The translations under genes were made by a program, and so were the position numbers. From Lingula anatina (taxonomy: Eukaryota > Brachiopoda > Lingulata > Lingulida > Lingulidae), in assembly GCF_001039355.2 (NCBI RefSeq), contig NW_019774181.1, positions 79,000-140,999 of the forward strand: a stretch of 62,000 bases of DNA, in the 5' to 3' direction. The notes beneath the pieces are model-generated. The model ran no database searches and was not told where the DNA came from. It was given only the letters and a program-made list of their open reading frames with translations. Positions within the stretch are counted from its first letter, which is position 1; each line of letters opens with the position of its first letter. This document shows positions 39,718-52,083 of the stretch, piece after piece.

Positions 39718-39756
39718 GCCGGAGTCTTGGAAAACAGGGAATGGTTCAGCTTCGAG

Positions 39757-39763
39757 TATATAA
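39757..39763 (-). promoter_or_regulatory. TATA box of EPDR-1
   Basis: TTATATA on the minus strand lies 40-46 bases upstream of the ATG, which places a start site only about 10-20 bases before the codon. The same word occurs at matching distance in the duplicate (42662-42668) and 44-50 bases before the EPDR-2 ATG (45088-45094). The following GTCTTGGAAAA leader is also shared with EPDR-2. Confidence 0.6.
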
Positions 39764-40112
39764 CTTAACTGATGAGACCTTCGCCCGAGTTACCCTATAT
39801 ATATATGTGTGAGTGGCGATATGAGAGTGCTGACTTACGTTCACGTTACTTGTGTGTTCAAACACTCGAGGTCTTCAAAGATAATCTATCAAACACTGCC
39901 TCATGTAGCACAGTTGATATGGGACTTACCTTGATTTTAGCATGACATCATGTGCTTTTGATAACAGAGGAATGTTTCGCAAGAAGGGTGCTTGTTTATT
40001 TACTTATTTATTCTGAGCACTTCCACGTGAAAAGTAGTAGACCGGGGCTGTTACAGTAAGTGGCTTGTGAGTCATTCACGTCTATTACAGCGAACACTAT
40101 TACTGACTTCGG

Positions 40113-40123
40113 TACACACACAC

Positions 40124-40164
<41 letters not shown>
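40113..40164. repeat. (CA)n microsatellite
   Basis: ACACACACGCAAACACACAC continuing for about 50 bases, between EPDR-1 and EPDR-2 on the left copy of the duplicated block. The matching place in the right copy (about 43020-43050) is shorter and interrupted. Confidence 0.9.
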
Positions 40165-40167
<3 letters not shown>

Positions 40168-40749
40168 GATAGAACGGTTTCACCCTCTTAGATGCAGGGG
40201 AGGGGGGTATAACGCGGTTTTACAAACAGACACACACGTGTATAATACAACAGTTTCAAAATCTTCGAATATATAACCGGCACAACGTAGTTTTCGTCGG
40301 GCACTTACGTACATTTATCTTCAAACGTGTCTCGTGACATCATATTCGCCCACATCATCAGTCACATACGCAGCACGTAAAGCTGACGTCATGCGTGTGT
40401 TTTGTCACGAGAAAAAGATACAAAAAATCATGTGATTAGAGTATGCAGTAAACAAACAATTCAAAAACACTCACCAGCATTCATAGAACTCTATCTTGTC
40501 ACGAGGATAAGATACAAATATCATCTGATTTTATTTCACATACAGGTGGGTCGATCAATATATATGGGGCGGCTTAATAAAAAAAGATACTAATTTCAAA
40601 TTTCAATAACACCAATCGTTCAGGTGGGGTTGATTTAACATGTATTTTGTCAGTGTCATATAAAAAAAGTAGCCCATATTATTTGAATTCTAATTATGTA
40701 GGATTATATTTGATTGTCCGTTGTTCCTGGTACGCATTTGATTGTCAGT

Positions 40750-40835
40750 CTATCTCCTCAGTATGTTCATAGCATGTTGATGAAGACCCTGCAGCTGGTG
40801 GTGAGGGTGCTGGAAATAATATAAAAAAGTAAGCC

Positions 40836-40875
<40 letters not shown>

Positions 40876-41252
40876 GTTATAAAGTGTCTGTGCATTTTAA
40901 AATAAACAATACTTCAGGCTAAAGAAAGATGTCTTCAGAAATGTTAAGTTATTTTGTTATTAGAATTATGGACTACTGAATATTGAATTCTGATTTGACC
41001 TCCTGAGCCGACCTCCATCCCCCAACCCACCCCTGTCGCCCTCCCACAGCTCTCGTCCCGTCCACCCCTACTGACCCACCACCGCCCGCAAATAATTTCA
41101 ACTTTCTCGTAACGTACAATGCGCGTACGGCACGTCGAATGATATCGTTACTGTAGATGGCGTTAGTGTATTACCTTGTAGGTCACATTGTCACAGGATG
41201 GTGGAGGAATAAACACAGTGGTGTCCTTGATTCCGGTGGTCATGGAGGTGTA
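40750..41252 (-). CDS. Extra copy of EPDR-2 exons 6 and part of 5, cut at an N
   Basis: Exon 6 is 40809-40750 (HPHHQLQGLHQHAMN...stop TAG). Part of exon 5 is 41252-41176 (GIKDTTVFIPPPSC). The block matches 43635-44290 closely and stops in mid-exon at the N at 41253, so it is the end of an overlapping contig. The intervening (ATA)n tract at about 40842-40873 corresponds to longer (AAT)n tracts at 43732-43771 and 43878-43916 in the other copy. Confidence 0.8.
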
Positions 41253-41253
41253 N

Positions 41254-42668
41254 AAAAAAAATAAAGAAATAACGTGCTGCACGCTGTTTGATAGCAAAAA
41301 CAAGAGGAAGTCAATGCGGGGATTGCAGAAAGCTGCAGAACTGACTGAAATGTTACCTTCATCCAAACGACTAGCGTTCACCTTTTCTTTAATTAACTTA
41401 AGATCTAGGAAAGGACAAAGGACCCAGTTTTAAATTATTGGTTCCAATAAACTGATAAGGTTAGTTGCATGACCAACTGTCACCCCAGAAAATTCTTACC
41501 ATCTTCCAAAAGTACCTTTTGTATGGATGGAAAATGGGATCCGAATACCCTGTATACTTGTGCTATCCGTTTCTATCTTAAAGGTACATTTGAATCGAGT
41601 GCCGGTGGAGCTTGGATTCCCAGTAACGAATAAAACCCAGTTCTAAGGGTTTCTTATACGACTCAAATAAAATCAACATGCCCAGAATTAATCACTCGAT
41701 CAGCCATAAAAGAGCTTTAAACTACCCCCTTCTTAAATTTTTTGTCGTAAGTTTGAACTTCTTATCTAACCTACTTATCTGACTTACTATCTGCTTCGTT
41801 TATATACAGTACATTAAGCAAACAGAAAAATACGTTCAAATATCACTTGTCGGGTAATATGGAACTACATGTATGTCCTTGGGTATTTCTCTTAGTTATA
41901 CTATTGTAGACTGTGTGAGGTGGCATATGGCCGGTTTTTGTGGCAAAAACATTGACTTCAAATGCATCTTAAATACTTACACCTTTGAAATCCTGTATCA
42001 CCTTCATATTGGATTGAGCACCTGCAGAGTAATTGAGGTGGGAGACAGTGGCCACCCTCTTGCCTAGCATGTCGTAAGAGACAGCTATAGATCCCTGGAA
42101 TTAAAAGTCCAAAGCCATTTAACTGTATAGCGGGCATATCTGGACTGCATGGGTGTACTGGTACTTCCTGTTATCTGTTTCCACTTAAGTTTATTTGACA
42201 GTCAAAAGTTCGCAGTGAAGATTTGGCGAAAACTATTCATGTATAAATACAGTGGGTGCAATTTGTCCAAATAAAGATGGTTGATTTCCTGCGTTTTCTT
42301 TAAATTGAATTGACCGTACTAGTATAACATGGATATTGGCAAGGTAGTGTAGAAGGCAAAACATCAAGATACTAAGACTTCTACATAAACAAAATTTAAT
42401 CTCATTCAAGAGTTAAGAAATTGGGTAGAATACAATCCATTAATTGCCCGAAGTTACCTTGAGGAATCCCGCGTGTGACTGAGCCGCGTACCCGCCCACC
42501 TCCAGCATCACCCCCTCCCACTGTGAGGCCGTGCAGCATGGTGTCGGGGCCTCGGTCAGTCCGGGAGCGCCTAGCACACCGAAGACTGCAGTACACAGGA
42601 GGAGAACAAGCTTGATCATCATGCCGGAGTCTTGGAAAACAGGGAATGGTTCAGCTTCGAGTATATAA
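41254..42668 (-). CDS. Extra copy of EPDR-1 exons 1 and 2 with promoter
   Basis: Exon 1 is 42622-42458 and exon 2 is 42094-41981. Both match EPDR-1 at 39717-39553 and 39204-39091 with only a handful of substitutions. Exons 3-6 are absent because the copy begins immediately after the N at 41253. The right flank (42669-44290) likewise matches 39764-41252. It is interpreted as an alternative haplotype of the same gene. A genuine recent paralogue is possible but is less likely given the join. Confidence 0.8.
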
Positions 42669-43634
42669 CTGATGAGACCTTCGCCTGAGATACCCTATAT
42701 AGATATATGTGTGTGTGTGGCGATATAAGAGTGCTGACTTACGTTCACGTTACTTGTGTGTTCAAACACTCGAGGTCTTCAAAGATAAACTATCAAACAC
42801 TGCACCATGTAGCACAGTTGATATGGGACTTACCTTGATTTTAGCATGACATCATGTGCTTTTGATAACAGAGGACTGTTTCGCAAGAAGGGTGCTTGTT
42901 TATTTACTTATTTATTCTGAGCACTTACACGTGAAAAAGTAGTGGGCCGGTGACAGTATTTGGCATATGAGTCAGTCACTCTGGGTCACGTCTAATACAG
43001 CGTAAACTATTGGTTTTACACGCGCGCACGCACACGCACGCTAACACACATAAGGTAGATGTAGAACAGCTTAATTCTCTTAGATACATATGCCTTAGAC
43101 GCGGTTTTACGCACACGCACGCATATGTATAATAGAACGGTTTCAAAATCTTCAAACATAGGTACAACGTGGTTTTCGTCGGTCACTTAAGTGCATTTAT
43201 CTTCAAAGGTTTCTCGTGACATCAAATATCACATACATCTTCAGTCACATACACAGCACGTAAAGCTGACGTCATGCATGTGTTTTGTCACGAGAAAAAG
43301 ATACAAAAAATCATGTGATTAAAGTATGCAGTAAACAAACAATTCAAAAACACTCACCAGCATTCATAGAACTCTATCTTGTCACGAGAATAAGATAATT
43401 ATATCATCTGATTTTATTTGACATACAGGTAGGTCGATCAATATATATGGGGCAGCTTAATAAAAAAGTTACTAATTTCAAATTTCAATAACACCAATCG
43501 TTCAGGTGGGGTTGATTTAACATGCAGTTTGTCAGTGTCATATAAAATAAAAAGTAGCCCATATTATTTGAATTCTAATTATGTAGGATTACAATTGATT
43601 GTTCGTGGTTTCTGGTACGCATTTGATCGTCAGT

Positions 43635-43721
43635 CTATCTCCTCAATATGTTCATAGCATGTCGATGAAGGCCCTGTAACTGGTGGTGAGGGTGCTAGAA
43701 ATAATAACAAAAAAGTAAGCC

Positions 43722-43773
<52 letters not shown>

Positions 43774-43876
43774 CCTAAAGGGGCCATATAATGCTTAATT
43801 AATGTGCACAGTTGCCTTTGAAAAGTGGTATAAACCATTCTTTGTCCTTAATTATTCATTTGCAAATATTGCCTAA

Positions 43877-43918
<42 letters not shown>

Positions 43919-45044
43919 GTAATAAAGTGTCTGTGCATGTTAAAATAAACAATACTTCAGGCTAAAGAAAGATGTCTTCAGAAATGTTAAGTTATTTTGT
44001 TATTAGAATTATGGACTACTGAATATTGAATTCTGATTTGACCTCCTGAGCCGACCTCCATCCCCCAACCCACCCCTGTCGCCCTCCCACAGCTCTCGTC
44101 CCGTCCACCCCTACTGACCCACCACCGCCCGCAAATAATTTCAACTTTCTCGTAATGTACAATACGCGTACGGCACGTCGAATGATATCGTTACTGTAGA
44201 TGTCGTTAGTGTATTACCTTGTAGGTCACATTGTCACAGGATGGTGGAGGAATAAACACAGTGGTGTCCTTGATTCCGGTGGTCATGGAGGTGAAGGCTA
44301 TGGAAGTCATTTTGACCTCTAAAATTTGAAATAGTACATTGTAGTAAAGGAAGTGGACGATTTAACACTGCTTGGCGTTGACCTTGAGTTAGGGGGTATA
44401 GTGGACAGTCTTGGAAAAAGTTTTCGTGTGGTTTCTGCATTCTTATAACCCCCGTATAATACATATCTGGTAGGTAACAAGCGTGCATCCTTGAGCGTTC
44501 TGAGAAAATCTTCAGTGTAGGAAGGCCGCCAACTCCAATGATGTGAAAAACATTGCGAAGGAAACTAACTTTTACCTAATTTCATAATGGACATCGTATC
44601 TCCCTGGCAGCAGTTGTATATCTATTTTGATAAAAAAANTGCAATGAAAGCTCTGTGAAAAACATTCGTATCTAAATGCAGTAGGTGCGATTTGTCCAAA
44701 TGAAGATGGTTGTTTCCTTGAGTACTTTGCAAATCCAATCGACCGTGTAACATGGATATCGACAAGGCGGTGTAATAGGTGAAATAACAAAATGCCCAGA
44801 CCACTACTTAAAATCGAATCTTATTCAAGCGATAAATAACTGAACAGAGCTCTTGAAATACAACCCAGCCCGCCGTTACCTCGAAGAACCCTGCGTGTGT
44901 CTGGGCCGCGTTCCCGCCGACTTCCACCATCACCCCCTCCCACTGGTCAGCCGTGCAGCATGGCTTTTGAGCCTCGGACAGTCCTGGTGTTCCAAACACA
45001 AGACAGATTGCAATGCATAGGAATAGAGTCATCTTGTTCATCAT
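43635..45044 (-). CDS. Ependymin-related protein EPDR-2, incomplete: exons 2-4 missing at an N
   Basis: Exon 1 is 45044-44880 (signal peptide MTLFLCIAICLVFGTPG, then PCCTADQWEGVMVEVGG). Exon 5 is 44318-44218 (GIKDTTVFIPPPSC). Exon 6 is 43694-43635 (HPHHQLQGLHRHAMNILRR, stop). Exon lengths (165, 101, 60) and splice phases equal those of EPDR-1. No exon 2, 3 or 4 is found between 44318 and 44880. A single N at 44639 sits there, and the sequence to its right resembles EPDR-1 intron 1, so the middle of the gene is lost in an assembly gap and not by deletion. The predicted product is a secreted ependymin-family protein. A TATA word at 45088-45094 matches EPDR-1. Confidence 0.8.
43732..43916. repeat. 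Two (AAT)n microsatellites
   Basis: (AAT)n runs at about 43732-43771 and 43878-43916 flank about 105 bases of unique sequence. The duplicate block near 40842 has one run and lacks the unique piece, a simple repeat-mediated deletion or insertion between the copies. Confidence 0.9.
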
Positions 45045-45099
45045 GTGGGAGTCTTGGAAAAGAGGGACTGATTCGAGCGAGCCTCAATTATATATCTTA

Positions 45100-45947
45100 A
45101 CTGATGAGAACTCCGCCTGTGCTATCCTATATACAGTGTATGTGTACGTGGGTAGATAGGAGAATGCTGTCTGAAGTTCACGTTGGTTGTGTGTGCAAAC
45201 ACTCAGACTTTTAAGATAAGTTATCAAACACTGCCCCACATTATAATAATAATTATTTTTTGAATCAATTTTTATTGATTCAAGCGCAGTATAAATACAG
45301 TCTATGGGGTAATTGACATTCACGAATAAAAATGAAACAATAACAAATGTAATACACATATAACACATTTGGAATTTCAACTTTAAAAAAATGGTAATTT
45401 TTTTGTTCATGCTCCAATGTTAATTTGCGTGAGCAAGCGAATCCGTGTCACTCAGTACGTCATTATTTTCTTGCTTCAAAACTCATCTTTACAAACTGTG
45501 CTATTTCGATGTGGAGTTTATGATCACTTTGTTTAGCAAGGGCTGATAAATTTCATAATTTGTGATTGTAATAATATATGTTCTACCTTTCACACATAGT
45601 GAAGAGAGCCATTTTACTCTTGGATTGACCTTTTTCTATTTGGGTATGTAGATATGTCGACTCTGTTTAAAAAAAGGTGGTGAAGTTGCAGGAAAAATAC
45701 ACAAAGTATTTTCTTATTTCCCGACGTATTAGTAAACAACAATCCGTGTTGTTGTGCATAGTATCTTATCTTTTTTTTTTAAATAAAATCATCTTATCTT
45801 AGATCACCTTAGAAGTGACATGAACTTTAGTCAGCATCTTAAACAAACACACAACTCACATTTATACAAGCACACACAAGTATACAGATCAACTGCCAGA
45901 GAAAGACGTGTACACCCGTATTCCTTGTATCTCAATATTCCGGCAAT
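45100..45947. other. Divergent intergenic region between EPDR-2 and EPDR-3
   Basis: Two genes are transcribed away from each other, with about 900 bases between their ATGs. The EPDR-3 side (about 45720-45947) shares blocks with the region upstream of EPDR-4 (61640-61850), including CAGATCAACTGCCAGAGA just upstream of the leader and ATCTCAATATTCC just before the ATG. No coding sequence is seen. Confidence 0.6.
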
Positions 45948-48900
45948 ATGACCAAGCTGGTTCTTATCCTGTGCGTCGCGGTCAGCCGTGTGTTAGGGAC
46001 TCCGAACCACCCCTCAGCCACGCCCCCCAAACCATGCTGTATGCTGGACCAGTGGGATGGGATGATGGCAGAAGTAGGGACGTATGTCTACGATACGCAC
46101 GCTGGGACCTATAGGGTAATGTACTGTCCATAGTCTTTCTGTGAGTCGGACCCCCAGAGCTTAGGACATTACACATTCACCTAGTAAAAAAATTGATAAA
46201 ATTCAAAGATAGATAGATGGACAGATAAATAGATAATCATCTCAACGTGAGGAGAGTACAATATATTAAAAATGTAGAATACGCTCAATGTACAATCAAG
46301 TACGTACATGCAGCAAACAAACGTTTATTTTCAATTATATCAGTGCCTCTAATATACTGGATCAGGATTGACATAACACAGCAGTTACATAACGTGAACA
46401 TAAGAAAAATGATCTGGGTCCAGTTTCATAAAGGACGATTAGCACTAACCAGTGGATAAATACATACATAGCGAAAATACTGGTATAAACGCACTGGTAC
46501 ACAATTGTTTTTAAAATCTCGACAACAACTGTATTTTCAGGGACTAATTTACTTTTACTACGACAAAATAGGTATGAGACAAGCGATCGATTCGCGTCTC
46601 ATCTATTCCCCCGGCGTATGGGCTGATATAAGGGTTATTCAAGATTTCAAAGCAGTAAGTATTGTGCCACAATATGTCAGAATACCATCAAGGACTCTCA
46701 AAGCACACACGGTAGTATCAACACATGCTAAAGCCATTTGTCTTTGAAGTATGAGGCCTTTAAGACACATAGACCTAGAAAAGCGTCAGCAGATTTATTG
46801 TTCTTCCTAACAGAACCGGAGATGCAACTTGAAAGTAAGAAAAAAAATAAAGATAAAAGTCAGTTCACGTATCTTTGTTTTGAAATACCTGCTAAGATAT
46901 TTAGGATGCCTTGCAAAACATATCCGAGGTTGTGGCATTTATTTAGCTTTTATTTATTTTTATTTTCTCTATGCTTGCATCAAACTGAATCTCCATAGTA
47001 AACCCTACTGTCTTTTTCCTTTTTTTTTTTAATGAAATTAAAATGTGTCTTCGAACACATTGGTGTTTTTGTGTATGTGGATACGAACTACCAGGTCCAT
47101 ATCTCTTTTGCAGTATTTTGTATCTATACCTGTGGTTATATCCATATTCCAGGGCTTCCAGTATGTGATCTTCATTCAAGGCAACACATGCACCAAATCT
47201 CCTCTGACAGGCACCATGCCACCAAATTGCATCCCGGGTAAGTACAAGTATATTTTGTGGCACATTTTCAATCAATGTCTGGAATAGCTAGGAGAATTTC
47301 ATATGTAAAAGTTTCTATTTAAAATATGTTTAATGCAGCTGACCAATATCTGGAACAGATGCTGGTGCACCATGTAAGGGAATGGGTGGTTGTTATTAAT
47401 TTCAGTTTAACTTTAGTCTAAATAATAAGCATTTTATATTGATGTTGGGAAAAGGGAATATTTTGGTCATTCCCATTCACTAAGGTGCCTTTTTTCAAAG
47501 CATTTGCATCGCCTTCATTATGCATATAGTATATACAGTACAAAGCATACAGGGCACATCTAAGATTTTAAGTTCTAAATCCTCCTTTTTTGTATCCTGT
47601 GTCAGGATCACAGATATAGATTCCTCACTAGATATTTTTCACAAATATTTCTCTGGCTAAGTCATGACACAAATCTCTGCTAGCCGTAGAAAAATGCACA
47701 TAATCTACAACTATTGTACATGTACATGGTACCTTAATTTTGTAAACGGAGATATTTAATTTTCCACTAGTGGTATTAAACAAAAACTAACCCATCAAGT
47801 AATAGACCCTGGCCCATGTAGGGATTGTTAGTCATATAGGCTTTACTGATCCTGTGAACCGCATTTACTATTCAGATGACGCAACGTTTGGGGGAGCTTT
47901 CTACATGGGCGGTCCAGACAATCGTTTGCCGTGCCACAGGTGGCTGTACACGTCCAATGGTAGGAACGTTTCCCTGACCGTCACACAACAAGACTGTTAT
48001 CCTGTATTGGAGACAGAATATAGTGTCATGCCCAAAGGTAAGGAACATTACTTTATTTGTTACTTAAAGAAGGACGGAAGTACATATGTTTTTTTATGTA
48101 GTCCGATAAGATAGTGTATTTTCTTTAATACGACTCGCCGAAAGCGCGACTTCAATACGTACACTAGTGACCTATTTATAGCGCATTGAATGCACGGGTT
48201 CTCACCTGTGAAAACCGCTCGTTTGGAGGAAGGCTGGAAATAGCCGAAATCGAGGCCACTGCGAGGTGACGTCAGGGGTATGGCCTACACTGTCTGCGAC
48301 TGAGTTGGTAGGGAGATTCACGAGTCGGACTATGGTCTGGACGACGTAGATGATGAAAGAAATGAGGCGAGCACGGCAAGCGTCCGAAGCTTGACACAGT
48401 CGGTACTCCCTTACAAATTTGAACTCTTTCAGTCAGACTCTGAAGACGAGGGAGATGGCGGTGGCACTGGTGTCACTTCCAGTTTACAAGTTCTATATTT
48501 ACTTCCTTAGTGGTAAGTAATATAACATTAGAAGTATTATGCAAAATACTTCAGAAATAGGAGCAAAACGTAACATTTTGAATTAAATAAGTTATGTAAA
48601 TTATGTCTGCATATCTAACATACATATATGCCATGTGTAACCTAATTTACCAGCGTTTTTTATTTATTTATTTATTTTTTGTAGAAAGGTGGTGTTTGTT
48701 ATATCACCATGCACTCAGGATTTGATCAGGGCTGTCTAAATCCCTATACATTGGAAATCGCATACTTTCAGCACAGGAAATAGTAATTCAAGTAAATCAT
48801 ACAGTAAATCAGACATATGGTACATGTAAAGATATTCAATTAGTTACTCAAGCAATACTACCATCAGCACAATTCTGAAATTCTCTAAATCTTCGTCTAT

Positions 48901-51900
48901 ATTTTATTGAAATGTGTACATTGCTTTTAATTCACCCGAATGGAATATATAATATTTTTTCATTTATTGTCATGAAACTTATTGGGCAATTGTATTATAT
49001 TCTTACAGGAAATATCTTCAAATATATTATTGCCAAGTGGTGTGGCGGTGCAGATTTCTTTGGGGGAAAAGAAGGCAGGGTCCCCCTACCTGCTTGTGCA
49101 TTGATTAAGATTAGAAGCATGCTTATATCAAGTGGACATCACACAGAGTTAAAATTGCCCAACTTGGATTTACTTCTATTCCATTAACGTGCACGAGGAC
49201 TGAAGTGACGTAGAGTTGATCTTGTATAAAGAAATGGTTAATCATCAAAGAATAAAAATATATACTGTATATGCACATTTATCACAAGTGTCAGATAGAA
49301 ATCTTCATAGTAAAATCTTGTCCAGCTTTTCCATTATATTAAGTCAGTTTTATTTTTCCACACTACTATTATGGGATAAGCTTAAGATAAAAGAAGTTCA
49401 AATTGAATTTATATGATTATCTCACAGTACACTTTATTATACACATTTCATTTGCAATTTTTTTGCACAATGTTTAAGACTTCATGACATATGACTTAAG
49501 GCTTGAACTCCAAGTTTCACATGGTACAAATGCATATTAAATATTCATCTCATGTGAAATGTTTTCATGTTTTGCTTTCATATATTGAAGGGTGTCAAAA
49601 TTAATTATGAACATAATCTCTCCATTTGGTGCCTCTGTGGACCCTATAACATTTTGGTTCTAAGTCAAATATACATAGAAATTTTCAAAGCTTGCAAAAG
49701 AGCTGCCCTTCACTTGTTAAATCGAGACGGTCTCACAAAATTGTGATCTCCTGTACTGTGCTGTCGAAGGGGGTGGGGCTATTCCCACCAGAGGTATGTC
49801 ACTTAAATTTCTTCAACGGTCTTCAACGGTCAGCAGTCAGTGGACAAAACCTAAAACGATGTACTTTTTAAGTAATTAAAATGATTTTTGAAGTAATTCA
49901 AATCCATTATGAACTCAATTCAATGTAAATCCTGACCGAGTGCTGCTGAAGAGATTTGTCAGAGGCATACATGATGTGACCAGAATATTCTGCATGTGGC
50001 ATATTTCATTTCTGTTTGTCTGGACATCTGTGGCAATAATAATAATAATCAATGCAATTGTCATAAATTAAAGTACACAAAATGAACTAATATATAATGA
50101 AGCTTTCCCACCTTTACATTGAAGTTTAGGCTTAGACTGAACAGCAAATGATATTGGACCTTCATTCCCTTCAGCTGGGACCCTCTTGTTACTAGTATCT
50201 GAAAATATAAGAAAACATTCTACGTATATGTGGACAGACTTAATAACACAATTCAAATCTTTTCTATTAAAATACACTCACACACACAGAAGTAAACTAT
50301 AGTTAGGGTAAAAAGCTAATCTGAACAAGCGATTTAAAAAATCTTCACAGCTTCTGCCCTTTACTGGTATACTGAGTGTCATCAGTTAGTTTCAAATCAT
50401 ATAAACTTATCATAAATAAAAAAGTAATGGAAGTACTTATGGAAGACTGCATTCTAATTAGCCTACAATCTATGATACCTTGTGCCTCTATATGATGAAT
50501 ATCTTGGCATGCAGGCGAGTGGTCGTAACTATCTCTGTCAGCAAAATTTTACATTTCTTCTCCTTTTTCAATGTTTTCAATTGTCGTTACTATATCAGGT
50601 AGCGTGAATCTCAAATTGGTTCTCACATATCCGCATCGTCTTCGACGGCAGATCAAAATCTTTACGGCACGCAAACAAAATTGATCCACTGTCTGCTCAA
50701 TTTCTATTTTTTACCCGAAAGAAATGAAACAAAACTTCGTCAATAGAGAAACTAGTACTGTTGCTTCCATGCACCACACAATAGCGTCCTTTGCCTCTCT
50801 TCAACTTGTTTCAGTTAGAATGATGAGAAACACAACCCGCTTCAAACTTCCAAACTATTCAGCAACATGACGGTGAAGCGATTATACCAAACATGTTACG
50901 TCATTTCCGTTTCAGCGAGTGTTAGGCAGTCGCGTTCAGGTGAGTTGTTTTGCATTATCGTCAATTACATCGCATCAGGCTATCGCTCGGAAACGGGAGT
51001 CCCGGGACTCGAATATTAAAAAATTACTCAGTCGGACTACATAAAAAAACGTATGTACTTCCGTCCTTCTTTAATGATAAGTGATGGCTGTGATGGCCCG
51101 TGAGGAGAACAGTACGGACATACTTGGACGGGCTATACTTGGATCATTTCAGAGGAGGCTTGTTAAAACGAGCAGTTATCTGATTAAGAATACTGTGAGA
51201 TAGGGGAGACCGTGGCTAGTTGGACTCCGGGGTAAGTTTACCCCCCCCCCCCCCCCCCCCATCAATTTATGACAAAGTAACTATGGGGTGAAAGAATTGA
51301 TCACAGTTCATAGTGGTTAGAAAGCGTCGGCAGTGAGTCCAAATGAAATAATTTAGCATCTTAAAGTAACTTTATTAAAAAGACTTTATGGGGGGCCAAC
51401 TTACCCCGGGGTCCAACTAGCCCCGGTCTCCCCTAAATAACGACTAGCCCTACACCAAATCACACCTTCTTTGTAACCCGTTGTAAAGCTCCACTGGTCC
51501 CACTTGGATCGATCTAATTGGATCGATCTAACTCCCTGGGGAGTCTCACTAAATTGCTGTCAACTAACTGGCCTAAATGTCTGTCCCTGTATGCGTTAGG
51601 AATTTCGTCTTACAGAGCAATGCAAAAGTGACACGCAAAACAGGGAAGATAGGTTCATACTCTTGTGCAGTACTGTTCGACAGAACGTTACAGAAAATCC
51701 AAGATGTCCGTGGATACACTGTGACAGCTTTATTCGTTGATGAACTGGACTAGACTGCCCTTATAGCTACGTACTTCCCTTCTCACCCTCTGCAAAATCC
51801 CGCATGAAGTCTTTGCTGAGACTGTAATCGCAAAAAGCCGTCCTCCGGCATTATGAACGCAGTTATGACACATGATCAGATACGGACTTCTTGTTTCGTC

Positions 51901-52030
51901 TCCGTTTAGATGAGAACTAATGAAGCAGGGACCTTTTTCTCTATTATCCGATATTTTCATATTTTGAGCGCAAACAGATCAACTTTACTCATTCTGAATG
52001 GCTCCTAGTATTTATCTCTTATATTTGCAG

Positions 52031-52083
<53 letters not shown>

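Larger units (their letters stand above)
48064..51074. mobile_element. TTAA-flanked DNA transposon, about 3.0 kb, in EPDR-3 intron 4
   Basis: Both ends carry TTAA (48064-48067 and 51071-51074) followed inward by inverted repeats of about 40 bases: AGAAGGACGGAAGTACATA, then GTTTTTTTATGTAGTCCGA. The two ends differ at one or two positions over that length. The interior (3,003 bp between the TTAAs) holds a P2X7-C-terminus-like remnant on the plus strand and a THAP-like remnant on the minus strand. TTAA duplication fits piggyBac or Kolobok superfamilies; a THAP domain would favour Kolobok. No intact transposase is seen. Confidence 0.8.

Noticed and set aside
33176-44290. Additional complete EPDR genes implied by duplicated exons
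   Set aside because: The duplicates begin or end exactly at single N bases and are cut in mid-gene, so they are treated as assembly copies.
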